Below, piece after piece: positions 53,141 through 64,000 of a stretch of DNA of 64,000 nucleotides. Numbering within the stretch: the stretch's first letter is position 1; every line of letters starts with the position of its first letter. The stretch lies in NCBI GenBank assembly GCA_036346225.1, contig JARFIW010001469.1, positions 11,936,001 through 12,000,000 on the forward strand, read 5' to 3'. The position numbers and the translations under genes are program-made. A model generated the notes under the pieces. The model was not told the origin of the DNA, did not search any database, and saw only the letters and a program-made list of their open reading frames with translations. Source of the DNA: Platerodrilus igneus. Its lineage: Eukaryota; Arthropoda; Insecta; Coleoptera; Lycidae.

Positions 53141-53853
53141 ATGTCACCTGATGCACTGCCAGCAAACATGACAGAAGCTATTGCAAAGAAATTGGTTAGT
53201 ACATATACCGCGTTTCATTTTAATCCTCCGATGTCACCACATATGGGAGAAACATGGGAGCTTCTAGTCAAGTCTCTGAAAACAGCGTTGTATAATGCTC
53301 TACCTACACGCACTCCAAACGACCCTATTTACTTAATTGCGTTATTGCTGCGGAAAACATAGTAAGCTCACAGCCTTTAACTTACCTACCATTGGATAGC
53401 GAGGAAAATGAGGCTCTCACCCCAAACCATTTCCTATTAGGATTTTCTAACGGAGAAAACCTGCAGTAGAACTAATTGCGGATGCTAAGGTTTTAAAATT
53501 TAATTACTTGTATCGGGAGCAGTTTGCTAATCGTATGTGGAAGCGATGATTTGTGCCCGAATATCTTCCCGATTTATTGCTGCGATTCAAGTGGTTTAAC
53601 AAAGCGAATCCACTTCAGATTGATGAGGTTGTACTAATAGTTGGATCTACCTTGTTGCAATTGGCCCAAGGGTAAAGTTGTGCTTATAAAATTAGCTAAA
53701 GATGGTCAAGTTAGATCAGTATCAGTACAGACAGCCACAGGTTTGTACGAACGACCGACCGTGAAAGTGGTGCAATTAGACATAAAGAAGAAGGGTACAG
53801 CACTCCTTAGCGTGAATGATGTACCAAGCGGGAGTGTTAATAAAGGTATTTAA
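53141..53853 (+). pseudogene. BEL/Pao retrotransposon integrase C-terminus
   Basis: Reads FHFNPPMSPHMGETWELLVKSLKTAL, the integrase region around the catalytic Glu (here E of GETWE) typical of BEL/Pao. After a frameshift it continues SSQPLTYLPLDSEENEALTPNHFLLG, then FANRMWKRWFV-type sequence near 53530 (with a stop), and in frame 53641-53853 KLAKDGQVRSVSVQT, the DUF5641-like C-terminal domain found in BEL/Pao integrases. At least two frame changes. No LTR is visible nearby. Confidence 0.75.
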
Positions 53854-53879
53854 TGGTAATCTTTGTTTCCTAGTGTGCG

Positions 53880-55140
53880 TTCCTAGCAATTAAAAGTTGA
53901 CAGAACGAATCGTGATCGATCTAGTAGGATGCACTTTTTGTTATAAATCTTTCAATTTGACTTTTCTTAAAAATAAAATTTAAACAACTTTTTACTAAAA
54001 GGCTGGGACAAATTGTAAGTAGAATGGATGTTCTTCAATATTTATAAACCTATATACCTTGTAGGAATTAGAATAAACTGTTAAAGAGTTATGATACTTC
54101 AGTGTATAGCTTCCTCTTAGAATATCCAGTTATTCCCTTCGTTGCACTGGCTGATGTAAGTTGTTACAGAAGAGCTCAATAGATTTTTACAAAATCTATA
54201 CTCTTTTTTATGTTTATTGATTTCATTTACAAAGTATACAACAAATATTCATAAAAAATAAAACTTTAAACAAGCGGCAGCAGGCTTAATTTTAGTTGAG
54301 TATATTTTCCCTACTAATTTCATATGAAAACGGTAATTTTTGTACGTCCTGTACTATGCAGTCCTGTATATGCAGGGGCACAACAATACTGCAAATTTTA
54401 GAACTACAAATTAAACAATTCCTTAAAATATGGCCCAAAAATCTATACTAAATTATAACCAAGGTTAGCATTCCCTTGATAATAACAAATAAACGGGTAA
54501 CTCTACCATTAAAGTATCTAGTATATCTGGATATCAATAACTTGTATAGATAGGTTGAGCTGCTCTATCTCCATAAGAGATTTTAAGTGCCTAGTTAGAT
54601 GCTGAAAGTAGTGTCCTGTTAAATAATGCATTTTAGATAATCTTACTGCTCACGATAAAGGGTATACGTTGGAAGTAGGCCATACCTATCTTTAGGTTTT
54701 ATACAAAAATAAGTGTTGCAAGACACTACAGTTTCTAAAATATTGATAGTGTGCTAGACCTTTGTTGTGTTGTTAAAATTTCAAACAATGTCAATGTTAT
54801 GTTTTAATGAACCACTGCTTTTGTAAATAAAAATCCTTCTCCACAAAGAATGTCATTAAAAAATATGTAGTTTAATGCGTCTCAATAGGACAGTGACATG
54901 TGAAACCATTGTTCTCACAAAAACTTGATTTTGTACGAGCCGCAAATTATAAAACCTAATATTATTCTCGTGAGTGTAAAGTAATAAGTTGATAGTTTGG
55001 GTACATGTCGAAGGTGCCAGGGTTATCCTACTTATGTTAAGAGGATCCATCAAACTCTTAGAAGCATCTATACTTGGTTACAAAAAGAATATTGACATTG
55101 CGTAACTGCAACTGTCATTGAATGTCTACTGAGATCTTTT
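53880..55140. other. Unassigned 1.3-kb stretch
   Basis: AT-rich, no motif recognised. Confidence 0.5.
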
Positions 55141-55178
55141 CTTGTTAAATATAAATTAAGTAAGTTGTCGCCTATTGT

Positions 55179-56256
55179 ATGTTTAGGTCTTTAAAGGACT
55201 GTGAAAGATGCTATGGGTACGGTTTGATTTTGGTAATCTTGCAAATACATGCTTATCAAAATATAACAGAATATCGCAAATACGTTTTTAATGCAAATAC
55301 ATCTAGTCAAAATTTGAATATCATTCTAAAAGACTGGGGATGGAATATGAAAAAAGAAGATGGTGACGACTATACAGAATACTCCCTAAAACTTATGTGG
55401 AATTCCACTGCAAAATCGCTCCAAGAATTATATTTCAAGGAATACCAAATAAAAAAGATCCATTTCAAACAATTGAGTTTAAAAGTGCAACGCTAAACAT
55501 AGTGAATTACAAAAATGTACAAAAAAACGAAAACAAAGTGCTTCAGCTCTTGGTATTCAGAATGTATATGCTCTAGTTGATACATGTAACGAGGAAACTC
55601 CTGACGCGCTCCAAAAAAAGTTTTATCATTTAGCTGCTGTAGAATTGGCATGGCGTAGTGGTGAAGTTGTTTAATTGACGGTTTTAACTTGAAGTGAAAA
55701 TTGATGGTACTGAGTCTGATAGAGTAGAATATACCCAAATTTCACTAAAACTTGCAATTGAGGAGACAAAAAATGTGCAGACTGCAAATTTCTAACTCAG
55801 AATATTGATCATCCTGAACGTTGCCTAGTGAGATTGTATAAAAAATTAATGGAGAAACGTGGACCCGACTTTACCTGTAACCGTTTGTTTTTAACTCCTA
55901 ATCAATATTGGAAAAATGCAGATGCTCTTTCGTATAAAAATTTGCCAGTTGGAAGGAATGAGTTTACAAGGTAGACGAAAATAGTAGCGCAGTGTATAGG
56001 TTTAGACACTAAGCGTTTTAAAATTACCAACCATTCCTACCGGTCAACCGCAGTTTCCCAATTAGCAAAAGCTGGAGTGCCTGAACAACAGCTTATTAAA
56101 ATAACAGGGGACTCCAATTCTTCATCCATACAGCACTATTTACAAATGGATGAAGAGCATCATCGAAACATTTTAAATAAATTAAGAGAGTGTAAAAAAG
56201 CTGAAACGTCAGTAAAAACTGCTCCACTACATCGTCGTTCAGGAAGTGCAATTTAG
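55179..56256 (+). pseudogene. Crypton-like tyrosine recombinase remnant
   Basis: After an N-terminal coding block (55179-55496, with SLQELYFKEYQIK), several frame changes lead to ALQKKFYHLAAVELAWRSGEVV (near 55600-55670), the first-Arg region of a tyrosine recombinase catalytic domain. The C-terminal part (56010-56256) reads KRFKITNHSYRSTAVSQLAK, containing the H-x-x-R catalytic pair, then ITGDSNSSSIQHYLQ, which holds the nucleophile Tyr, with Asp where the family usually has His after TG. This is the architecture of Crypton-type YR transposases and their domesticated relatives. Ends with a stop at 56254-56256. No partner genes. Confidence 0.6.
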
Positions 56257-56512
56257 AATAACTGTACATTTAATATTTTTTAACAACAAAGAGCTATTGA
56301 GCGTTGCATTTTGCTAATTTCTTAATTTGTTTTTTTTTTTGGTAATTTTAAACATAAATACAGCGTTTACTTTATTATATCCACATTGGTTCAAGAAATA
56401 ATTTTTCAAAATACAATGCGGCCTTGATAAATTAGCGGCTATTTTGTTGTGTTAATTTTCCTCGAGTACTCTGCAATCCGACTCGACCAAATTGCCATTA
56501 ATAACACTAGAC

Positions 56513-56812
56513 ATTACATGTGATTTTCCAATGCTCCACCCGAAGGTACTACATTGGCCAGGAAGCGAGTTTTTTTTACCTGGAAAATTTTGAATTTTGC
56601 CGAATCCTTGCTGTTCCAAGCAAGGTAGGGATTTTTAACGTGCGTGACAACACTCACACACGGGACCTCCATTTTACCTCTCATCCGAACGAGGGTGTAT
56701 TTTTGCGAAAAATGCTCGCCTAACATTTTTCAAGCGGACCGTGTCGTGATTCGAACCCGGGACCTGGGGCGTAGTAGTCACACACATACCACTACGCCAC
56801 GGAGCCGCCTAA
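56513..56812 (-). mobile_element. tRNA-derived SINE, copy 2
   Basis: Same family as 48523-48820. Minus-strand A box GGCTCCGTGGCGTAGTGG and B box GGTTCGAATC are better preserved here. Flanked by TAACACTAGAC (56502-56512) and, after an (AT)n run, TAACACTAAAC (56831-56841). Confidence 0.85.
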
Positions 56813-57002
56813 TATATATATATATATATATAACACTAAACAACACAATTTTAGTTTTTGTTTGTTACAAGAACTGTAATAGCTGAATCTTAAAGTATTT
56901 TTGGCGCTAATTTCAAATATGTTAGTGGGGGTTTTCTATCGGGCATAGTTTTTTTGTAATTTCAATTTAAAGAAAACCTTTGTTATACACATGTAATATT
57001 GA

Positions 57003-58160
57003 CACATTCCTAAAATCTGCTTCGTTTGGATTTTCTGCCGTACTCTGCTGCAGGTAAATCCGTCTTAAGATTCCGGCAAAAGTCAGCTAGCATTCTGGTG
57101 CTCCACTTTCCTTGGTAACGTGTTTCCATGGTGAATATTTCCTGATGGAAGCGTTCACCATGTTCGTCACTCACAGCTCCAAGATTGTTGGGAAAAAAGT
57201 CCAGATATGAATCTAAGAAGCGGATCTTTAGTGACATATTACAGCCAAGTGCTATATAGCTTTCCAGAAGCTCAGTTATCAGTTCTTTGTAGTTATCTGC
57301 CTTGTAATTTCCAAGGAAGTTATTAACAACATTTTTAAAAGATTTCCAAGCAGCAAGTTCACAGGCATTCAAACTGCCTTCGAATCCAATATCATTCATT
57401 AGTTTTCTTATATCCAAACCAACAAATATATCTTCTTCTATTTTCGCATCACTTAAATTGGGGAACTTCTTTTTAGGAACTGAAATCTACTTTCCTCCCG
57501 ATCCATTGCTTCAACAAAAAATTTTATAAAACCTCTTAATGTGTGGGGGGGGGGCTTTTTCATGTTTTACTAGTGCTGGACTCACAACGTTCTTCTCTCC
57601 AACAGTCATTGTTTTTCTTTTTGTCCACTGTTTCTTAAGATAATGATTCTTTTTATCTCTGCTGTTCCCCTCGCACAAAAATCAACAAAATTTTGTATAA
57701 CCAAGTTGTAAACCAAGTAACAGTGCTATAACTTTATGACCTCCACAAACATGCCATGAATGTTTCTCGTACTGAATCATATCCAACACAAGTTTCATAC
57801 TTTCATATGTCTCCTTCATGTCAGCTGCATGAACCAAAGGAATCGACGGGTATATATTCCCAACATAAAGAAGTGCCACTTTCAAACTACGTTTTGAAGA
57901 GTCTATAAAAAGACGTCATTGTGGGTATGTCCAAAAGTTTCCAGTATAGATTCCACATGATTGCAGTAAACTAAGTCCGCACACTGTGAGAAAAATATTC
58001 GAAGTCACACTGCCTGTCACGGAAACCACTTATTTTTGTGTTGCGTTGTAAAAGATTCCATCCCTTCAGTCGTGATGTTAGTATTTCAGCTCGATTTTTG
58101 GACAAATGTAGATCACGAACGAGATCATTTAGTTCAGACTGATTTATTAAGTGCGGTTCA
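57003..58160 (-). pseudogene. Widespread unclassified arthropod TE-type protein, partial
   Basis: Minus-strand pieces: about 58140-58000 (DLVRDLHLSKNRAEILTSRL), 57885-57682 (VALLYVGNIYPSIPLVHAAD, then YGxHSWxVCGG-type sequence ending LGYTKFC) and 57417-57010 (IGFEGSLNACELAAWKSFKN, SDEHGERFHQEIFTMETRYQ, RKSKRSRF). I recognise the order and the GERFHQ-x-x-x-x-E-x-R-Y block from multicopy uncharacterised proteins in many arthropod genomes, which behave like transposon-encoded proteins without an assigned superfamily. The piece between 57480 and 57680 is frameshifted. The conserved Glu/His/Arg suggest an enzyme, but no function is known to me. Confidence 0.55.
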
Positions 58161-58429
58161 GTATTTGTATTTTCTAAAAAGTCTGGTCCCTCGTTTCCTC
58201 ATCATCCAATAAATCTGTACAACCTTCAACAACATTGTCGTCTAATTCCCATGTTTTTGGTGCTACCGGAATTGGAAGCTATGGACTGTGAGGCACTGGT
58301 CTTAAAGCTGAGGGAATATTAGGATATTTAACAGTGTGTCGAGTCTTAGCTGTTACCCCCTGATATTTTCGTTAAACAAAAACAACAGTCTGTGGAGTGA
58401 TCCATAGGTTTTCTCCAAACCATCGGAAC

Positions 58430-59720
58430 TGAAAATGTCACGTGACGGGATCCGTTCTACTAACCAGTTAACAACGTTACACACGAATTACAACAACTAT
58501 GAGAGGCCCAGGACTTATCCTGATCACCCAATTTATATCCAAAATTTAATTCATACGATTTTTTTATCAATGGAGTTATATTTCTCCTCTGAGACTTTAG
58601 TGTTACCTCGCCACAAATATATCAGAAACAATCTGGGTGGTTAATACAACTACGTGGCATTATTATTGAAAATTTCACTGTAATACACTCACAAACACTT
58701 AACACAGATCATTTGAACAGTACAACACGGAAAATTAAATCACAAACTGATAGGAAAAGAATCGGTACCCGACGAATGAGCTGCAATACTCGAGAGCTCA
58801 CATTAGACTGACTGGAGATATTTGTTAGTTGCGTTTGTTTGATTCATTTCAATATAGACTGAGTCATCTAAGTCGTAAAAACTGGACAAAACTAAACACG
58901 CATAAAGTACGCGCACTTCAGTGTGATTAATCACGCAGGACATAATTGCTAGTTATGTAATTTGGATGAATCATAGTAGTGTGTCATTTGTAAATGATTT
59001 CATTAATGTGTTGAAATAATAAAATTATATTATTATTTATCCTGGACATTAAGAACAAAAATAAAATGTTTAGTTTGAATAGCAAGATAGATATTGAAAA
59101 AAAATCAACTTATTATTATTAAACAGGCACAGTTAGTGCCCATGTTACGTGCTAAATAAAAAAATAACAATTACAAAAAAAACTGAGCCCGATAGGGAAT
59201 TTCTGACTTCATATTCGGAATCAGCGCTCAAAAATACATAAAAATCAGCAAATGTTATCCTTGTAACAAAATCTTTGTTGACCAGTGTAATCAAAGACTA
59301 AAACCCTCGCGCTAAAGCGCTCGGGCTTTAGTCAGATTATTAATGGCAATTTGGTCTAGTGAGATTGACATGCATTGCACTTTTGAAAAATTCATCACAA
59401 TAAAATAGCCGACTATTTATCAAGGTCTTATGGTATTATCTATGAATATTTCAATTCGGCTAGCGAACTATACAGGCCAAGAATTGTTTATAAGTAATAC
59501 TGATTGCTGTGAAAGATTGTGAATGCATTTCTATTTTTACTGCAATAAGAAAATAGATATATTTAAAATTTTTATTAATATACAAAATTATATATTCATT
59601 AACTATACAAACGTTCAAAATAAATCGTTAAATTTTTGAAATCAACTGAATATTTTGAACTACACTTTTTGAAATTAATTGTAAGCACTTTTACAATTAT
59701 CTGTATAAATAATGTTGCCT
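58430..59720. other. Unassigned stretch
   Basis: Possible N-terminal debris of the preceding gene to about 58430, then AT-rich sequence with no motif. Confidence 0.45.
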
Positions 59721-59724
59721 TAGT

Positions 59725-59990
59725 AGTAAAACATTTAGGCAACTAACATAAGTTGAAATCTCAACTATATTTTCGCCGTAACACTATTTTCACACATATA
59801 CCCTTTCGATTATTTTTTCTTATTTTTTCTTTGCAGTAAGACATATCGAATACTAAGCTAAGTTGAAACCTTAACACTATTTTCACACTTTGGGTATTTC
59901 TTCTTAGCAGTAAGACATTCCTAACGGTAACATAACCTCAACAGTATTTTCATACATGTACCCTCTTGGGTATTTCTTCTTACTAATCAA
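59725..59990 (-). repeat. About 97-bp satellite, inverted block
   Basis: Same repeat as 59996-62960 but in the opposite orientation: AACACTATTTTCAC-ATGTACCC and TTAGTAGTAAGAC-type motifs read as the complement of the right array. Confidence 0.75.
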
Positions 59991-59995
59991 CAGTG

Positions 59996-62960
59996 TGGGG
60001 GCACATGTGCGAAAATAGTGTTCAGGTTTCAACTGAGGTTAGTTGTCAAAATATTTCACTGCTGCGACAAAATAATCGAAAGCATACATGTGCGAAAATA
60101 GTGTTAAAGCAAAAATAGTGTTGAGGTTTCAACTTAAGTTAGTAGTTGCAATGTTCTACCGCTAAGACAAAATAATCGAAAGTGCACATGTTCGAAAATA
60201 GTGTTGAGGTAAAAGTAGTGTTAAGATTTCAACTTAGGTTAGTTGTCGAAATATTTTACTACTAAGACAACATTAGCGATTGGGCTTACGTGCACAAATA
60301 TTGCAGAGGCGAAAAGAGTGTTAAGATTTCAACATAGTAGTCGAAATGCTTTACTACTAAAACAAAATAATCTAAAGGTTACATATGTGAAAATAGGATT
60401 GAGGCAAAAATAGTGTTAAAGTTTGTAACATTATTTTGAAATGTTAACGTTTTAACAGATTAATTAATTAAATTTCATTAATTTGTATTACTTATAGGCA
60501 GAGTTCCATGATAAATTATCGTTATATTTTAGTAAGCATCCCTTATAATAAAGACCTCAAGTATAGAAATAGCTTTACCCTTAAATATTACAAATTGCAG
60601 CGGCTGTCATAATAATTGAATGGTCCTACTTTGCAAACCTAATACAATACCCTTTTAAAACTTATGTCGGTTATAGATTGACGAATCTGATAAATTTAAA
60701 TAGAATATTACCTTTCATCGTAAACAAAGAAAAGCAATTTTCACTTGTAAAACTTAATTTTCTTAATATTTCAGTGATTGACAAGGGTTTGTAGAAAACA
60801 AAACACTACAAATAGCCAAACTATTTTCTAATTTGATTTGTTCAAAGATTGCAAGTAATTTTAAGTAGTCTGGAGACAACCATTGTATTGAAATTCATTT
60901 CGGCTTAGGTTCGGCTATCCGGTCTTTTGTCAATGGCAGACATGGTCAACAATTTTAGTACTTAAAATTCCAAAAATGTACAACATATTTAAACCGTTAG
61001 AAAAATAATTGCTATCCGCGGTACTCATTTTGAAAAGGGCTGAAATTTTGTTTTTGGTAGGTTCTGTTAATAGTCATTGGATAACAGGTATATTACGTAA
61101 ATAATGGTGAAGGAAGGATTAATTTATAGCTTAAGACTTTAGTCAAAAGAAAGAGGTTCTCATGGGTTTTCCGTTGTCAAAAGGTAGAAAGAAACGTAGC
61201 CACAGAAGTTTACTGGTAGCGTTTTTCGCCGTAGCAGATATGATATCGCACTTAGTATCACTTTTGTAAAAGTGGAAACGGCTAATTAGCTCATTCAGTT
61301 CTCGAGGGTTTATGCCCGTGTGTTCGCGGATTTATAAGTGATATTAAAGTATGTAATAAAAAGCTTGTGTGCGTGTGGCGCACAAGTTAAGTTATCAACA
61401 AGATCCTGCCGGGTACGTGTGCCATTGAATTATTTGAGTAGTTGCGAAGAACAAGAGCAACAAACGAGATTCTCTCCCCCAATTTAAGAGCTGTTTTGGG
61501 TTGGAAGGCAAGCCATCAAACAATTGACGATTTTTAGTAAGTAAGTTTTTATAGTTAAGCTAGCATGACGAATTTATAGGTAATTTATTTGTTAGGACGT
61601 TTTGGCCATAAACCGTAGGATTAATTTAGTGTAAAAATTATAAAATAAGTTTTCTTCTATATAAAGTATTTGGGAATTACTTATGTACGTAAAATTATCA
61701 AAATTCCATATCAAGCATTCAATCAAATTTCTAAATTAAAATCCATGAATTTCCTAATGTAAGAGGTTCACGTTTATTGTTCTGTTGATTAAATACTTTT
61801 TGTTTGCCGTTGATTAGGTCAATAGTTTTTTTTATTATTTTGATCATGAAAGTTGCATAAATAGTTAAAAAGATAAGAATTGATTAAAAGAATTGTCCTC
61901 CTTGGGATGACAAGTCTCTCAAGGTTTTGCATGAACATTTGGACATTCTCGACTTGTCTGGCGCCCTTGGTAATTGTTTTAACCCACAATATTTATGAAA
62001 GGTAAGTGCCAAATTTTTTTGGTTATATAATATATATATTAATTTAGCCCTTTCTGCAAAATTTTAACCCTCTATACGATTCACGACCTTCCGCTAGCTA
62101 GTGCCGGTAAACCCCCTTTAATTTTTGTTTTACAGGCCGCCCCATTTTTTAATTTTAATTATAATAATATACTTACTTAGTAGCTTTTCCGCCTGTAACA
62201 GGTTTATACGTGGGTTAGTTGTCGAAATATTCTACTACTAAGACAACATAATCAATTAGGGTCATGTGCGAAAATGGTGCTGAGACGAGAATAGTGTTGA
62301 CGTTTTGACTTAGGTTAGTAGTCGAAAGCGTTTTACTGCTAAGACAACATAAACATTAGGCTCACGTGCTCAAATATTGCTGAGACGAAAATAGTGTTAA
62401 GATTTTAACTTAGGTTAGTTGTTGAAATGTTTTACTTCTAAGACAAATTAATCTAAAGGTTACATGTGTAAAAATAGGATTGGGGCAAAAATAGTGTTAA
62501 GATTTACACAGGTTAGTTATCAAAATATTCTACTACTAAGATAACTTAACCAATTGGGCTCATATGCGAAAATGGTGCCGAAGTAAGGATAATGTTGACG
62601 TTTTAATTTGTTAGTAGTCGAAGCATTTTACTGCTAAGACAAATTAATCGAGAGGGTACATGTGCGAAAATAGTGTTAAAGTGAAAATAGAGTTCAAGTT
62701 TCAACTTAGGTTAGCAGTTGAAATGTTTTACTACTAAGATATAGTAATCGATTGGGTACATGTGCGAAAATAGTGTTGAGGAAAAATTAGTGTTGAAGTT
62801 TCAAATTACGTTATTAACCGAAATGTTCTACTACTAAGACAAAATAATCGAAAAGGGTACATGTGCGAAAATAATGTTGAGGCCAAACTAGTGTTGAGGT
62901 TTCAACTTAGGTTAGTAGTCGAATTGTTCCACCACCAAGACCAGATAATCTAAAATTTGT
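59996..62960 (+). repeat. About 97-bp satellite array, interrupted by a solo LTR
   Basis: Units contain ACATGTGCGAAAATAGTG, then GTTTCAACTTAGGTTAGT and TTTTACTACTAAGACA, with spacing of 96-101 bp (for example 60090, 60187, 60288, 60384; then 62268 to 62858). The LTR at 60424-62200 splits it. Confidence 0.85.
60424..62200 (+). mobile_element. Solo LTR, about 1.78 kb, copy 3
   Basis: Ends TGTAACATTATTTT and CCGCCTGTAACA, flanked by AGTT (60420-60423) and GGTT (62201-62204), one mismatch. Inserted in satellite DNA. More diverged than copies 1 and 2. Confidence 0.75.
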
Positions 62961-63480
62961 AACGTCATGCCACGTTGTGATTATTTATACACGGTCGTAT
63001 TCAGAACACCATGCAGTTCTTACAACTTACATACATACCCTTATGTGCTTACTTGTTTACTATTTTGTTTCAGATAAAATGGTCACCTGAAACCCGTATT
63101 CCATAAAATAGCGAGGATGGAATATCAGACGATAATGACCACACAATTCCTCAACCTTTAGAGGTATGCGAGTTACGTATCCCCCAATCCATATTTGTAC
63201 AATCAAATAGAAATTATTAGGAAGTTATTAAGATATGTAAGTTACATGCAAAATTGTAAATTTAAAGATAAATAAGAAAAGGTTATTAAAAGTTCACAAG
63301 CAAGTTGTGAGAACGGATGTGAATACATTGTATTCCAGACGTAAGTGATACTGCAGGTGCAGGTCACAGACGGTTAAGAAACCCTAATTATTGGAAATTA
63401 AGATTGTTACATTGTTTAATGAATAGAATAAAGAAATAAGCAGACATGAGTTCTGCAAGTTTCCACAGACATGTGAGGAG
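62961..63480. other. Unassigned stretch before a promoter-like site
   Basis: A TTTGTTTCAG at about 63065-63074 and a GAGGTATGCG at about 63161 look like splice acceptor and donor, but no coding frame supports an exon. Confidence 0.4.
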
Positions 63481-63490
63481 CAGGAACAAC

Positions 63491-63527
63491 ATAAATACCC
63501 CGGGAGCCTCAGATTAATCAGTCAGTC
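63491..63527 (+). promoter_or_regulatory. TATA-Inr promoter, possibly inside an LTR
   Basis: CATAAATACCCC at 63490-63501, followed about 28 bp later by ATCAGTCAGTC (TCAGT initiator). AATAAATAAA at about 63657-63666 could be the polyadenylation signal of an LTR. No LTR partner is in the window, so LTR identity is only likely. The sequence after it (63700-64000) is acidic-codon rich but has stops. Confidence 0.45.
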
Positions 63528-64000
63528 TTGAGTATTTCAGCTTTTACATTGTTGTTTGCTTAGGCTACTCGCCCTCATTTAAATTCAATTAATAGTAAAT
63601 TTCGACTTGGTATAATTTTATCAAGTTTGTCAAAATTCCAATTGTAATTTCTGTTTAATAAATAAATTGTTATAAGAAGTTTTGGAAGAAGAATTTTTAA
63701 AAAGGCAGCTCCCAAGACCCGAAACGTAACTTGCGTGGCAGACAAAAACTACAGCAGTGGTACAGATTCAGATGAGGGGAAAAGTGAGAATGAAGAGGAT
63801 GGGAAATAGATCGAACATAAAGAATTGATATAGGATGAAGGCGTGGTGGAACAAAAAGTCATGGTAGGGTATGACAGCGTAATAGAGCATAAAGATGAGA
63901 TTAGTAATCAACCCTCAACTTTAAAGCTACTTTTCTACAAGAAAAAGAAAAACTATAAAAAAAGCAGAGATGGTGTGGTCTAATAAAAGTATCACATACG

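Noticed and set aside
48653..56886. tRNA genes suggested by GGTTCGAATC boxes
   Set aside because: Heads of SINEs with target duplications, not free-standing tRNA genes; no acceptor stem or complete cloverleaf.
63065..63170. Single coding exon between splice-like sites
   Set aside because: The enclosed sequence has stops in the frames examined and no homology I can recognise.
1..64000. CRISPR arrays or prokaryotic operons
   Set aside because: Tandem repeats here have no spacer structure, and splice sites, SINEs and retrotransposons show eukaryotic DNA.

Overview
The window is AT-rich, repeat-dense nuclear DNA from an arthropod, most likely an insect. This is judged from the transposon families, the short introns in the Harbinger genes and the tRNA-derived SINEs. 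I found no single-copy host gene. Nearly everything recognisable is a transposable element, a virus-like element or a satellite, and most coding regions carry stops or frameshifts.

Layout. 1-7175: an element with long terminal inverted repeats (arms 1-428 and 6604-7030, continuing off the left edge). It carries a broken replication-initiator-like gene, an intact 181-codon ORF, an intact 86-codon ORF with a TATA box, and scattered pieces of the C-terminus of a protein-primed family-B DNA polymerase (Polinton/adintovirus/bidnavirus type). 7637-12531: a hairpin mini-retroposon and a decayed hAT transposase. 12617-17708: a foldback element split by an RTE-like LINE. 17870-21377: a GGATCC-rich minisatellite and a 2.9-kb palindrome whose arms each end in a polymerase tail. 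22400-24597: satellite pieces, LINE debris and a Penelope-like fragment. 24598-26380: the first of three about 1.78-kb solo LTRs (the others are at 45857-47624 and 60424-62200).

28775-36819 (minus strand) is a Ty3/Gypsy tandem dimer with gag, protease, RT, RNase H and integrase. Downstream of the integrase it carries a TARG1/OARD1-like macrodomain joined to a CCCH zinc finger. A 698-bp solo LTR of another family interrupts its RNase H domain. 36847-43693 is a four-level nest: Harbinger containing mariner, containing a LINE, containing a MITE, with target duplications or termini visible at each level. 44579-47690 is a second, intron-bearing Harbinger split by a solo LTR. 48523-58430 holds two SINEs, LINE 3' ends, a Tigger/pogo-like transposase, a BEL/Pao integrase tail, a Crypton-like tyrosine recombinase remnant and a widespread unclassified TE-type gene. 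59725-62960 is a roughly 97-bp satellite that switches orientation near 59995. The far right may hold another LTR promoter.

The two best candidates for something new are the Gypsy lineage that has captured an ADP-ribosyl-hydrolase-like macrodomain (two copies here, catalytic residues kept) and the inverted-repeat element that pairs PolB remnants with an initiator-like ORF. Both rest on reading translated motifs by eye. No database search was possible.
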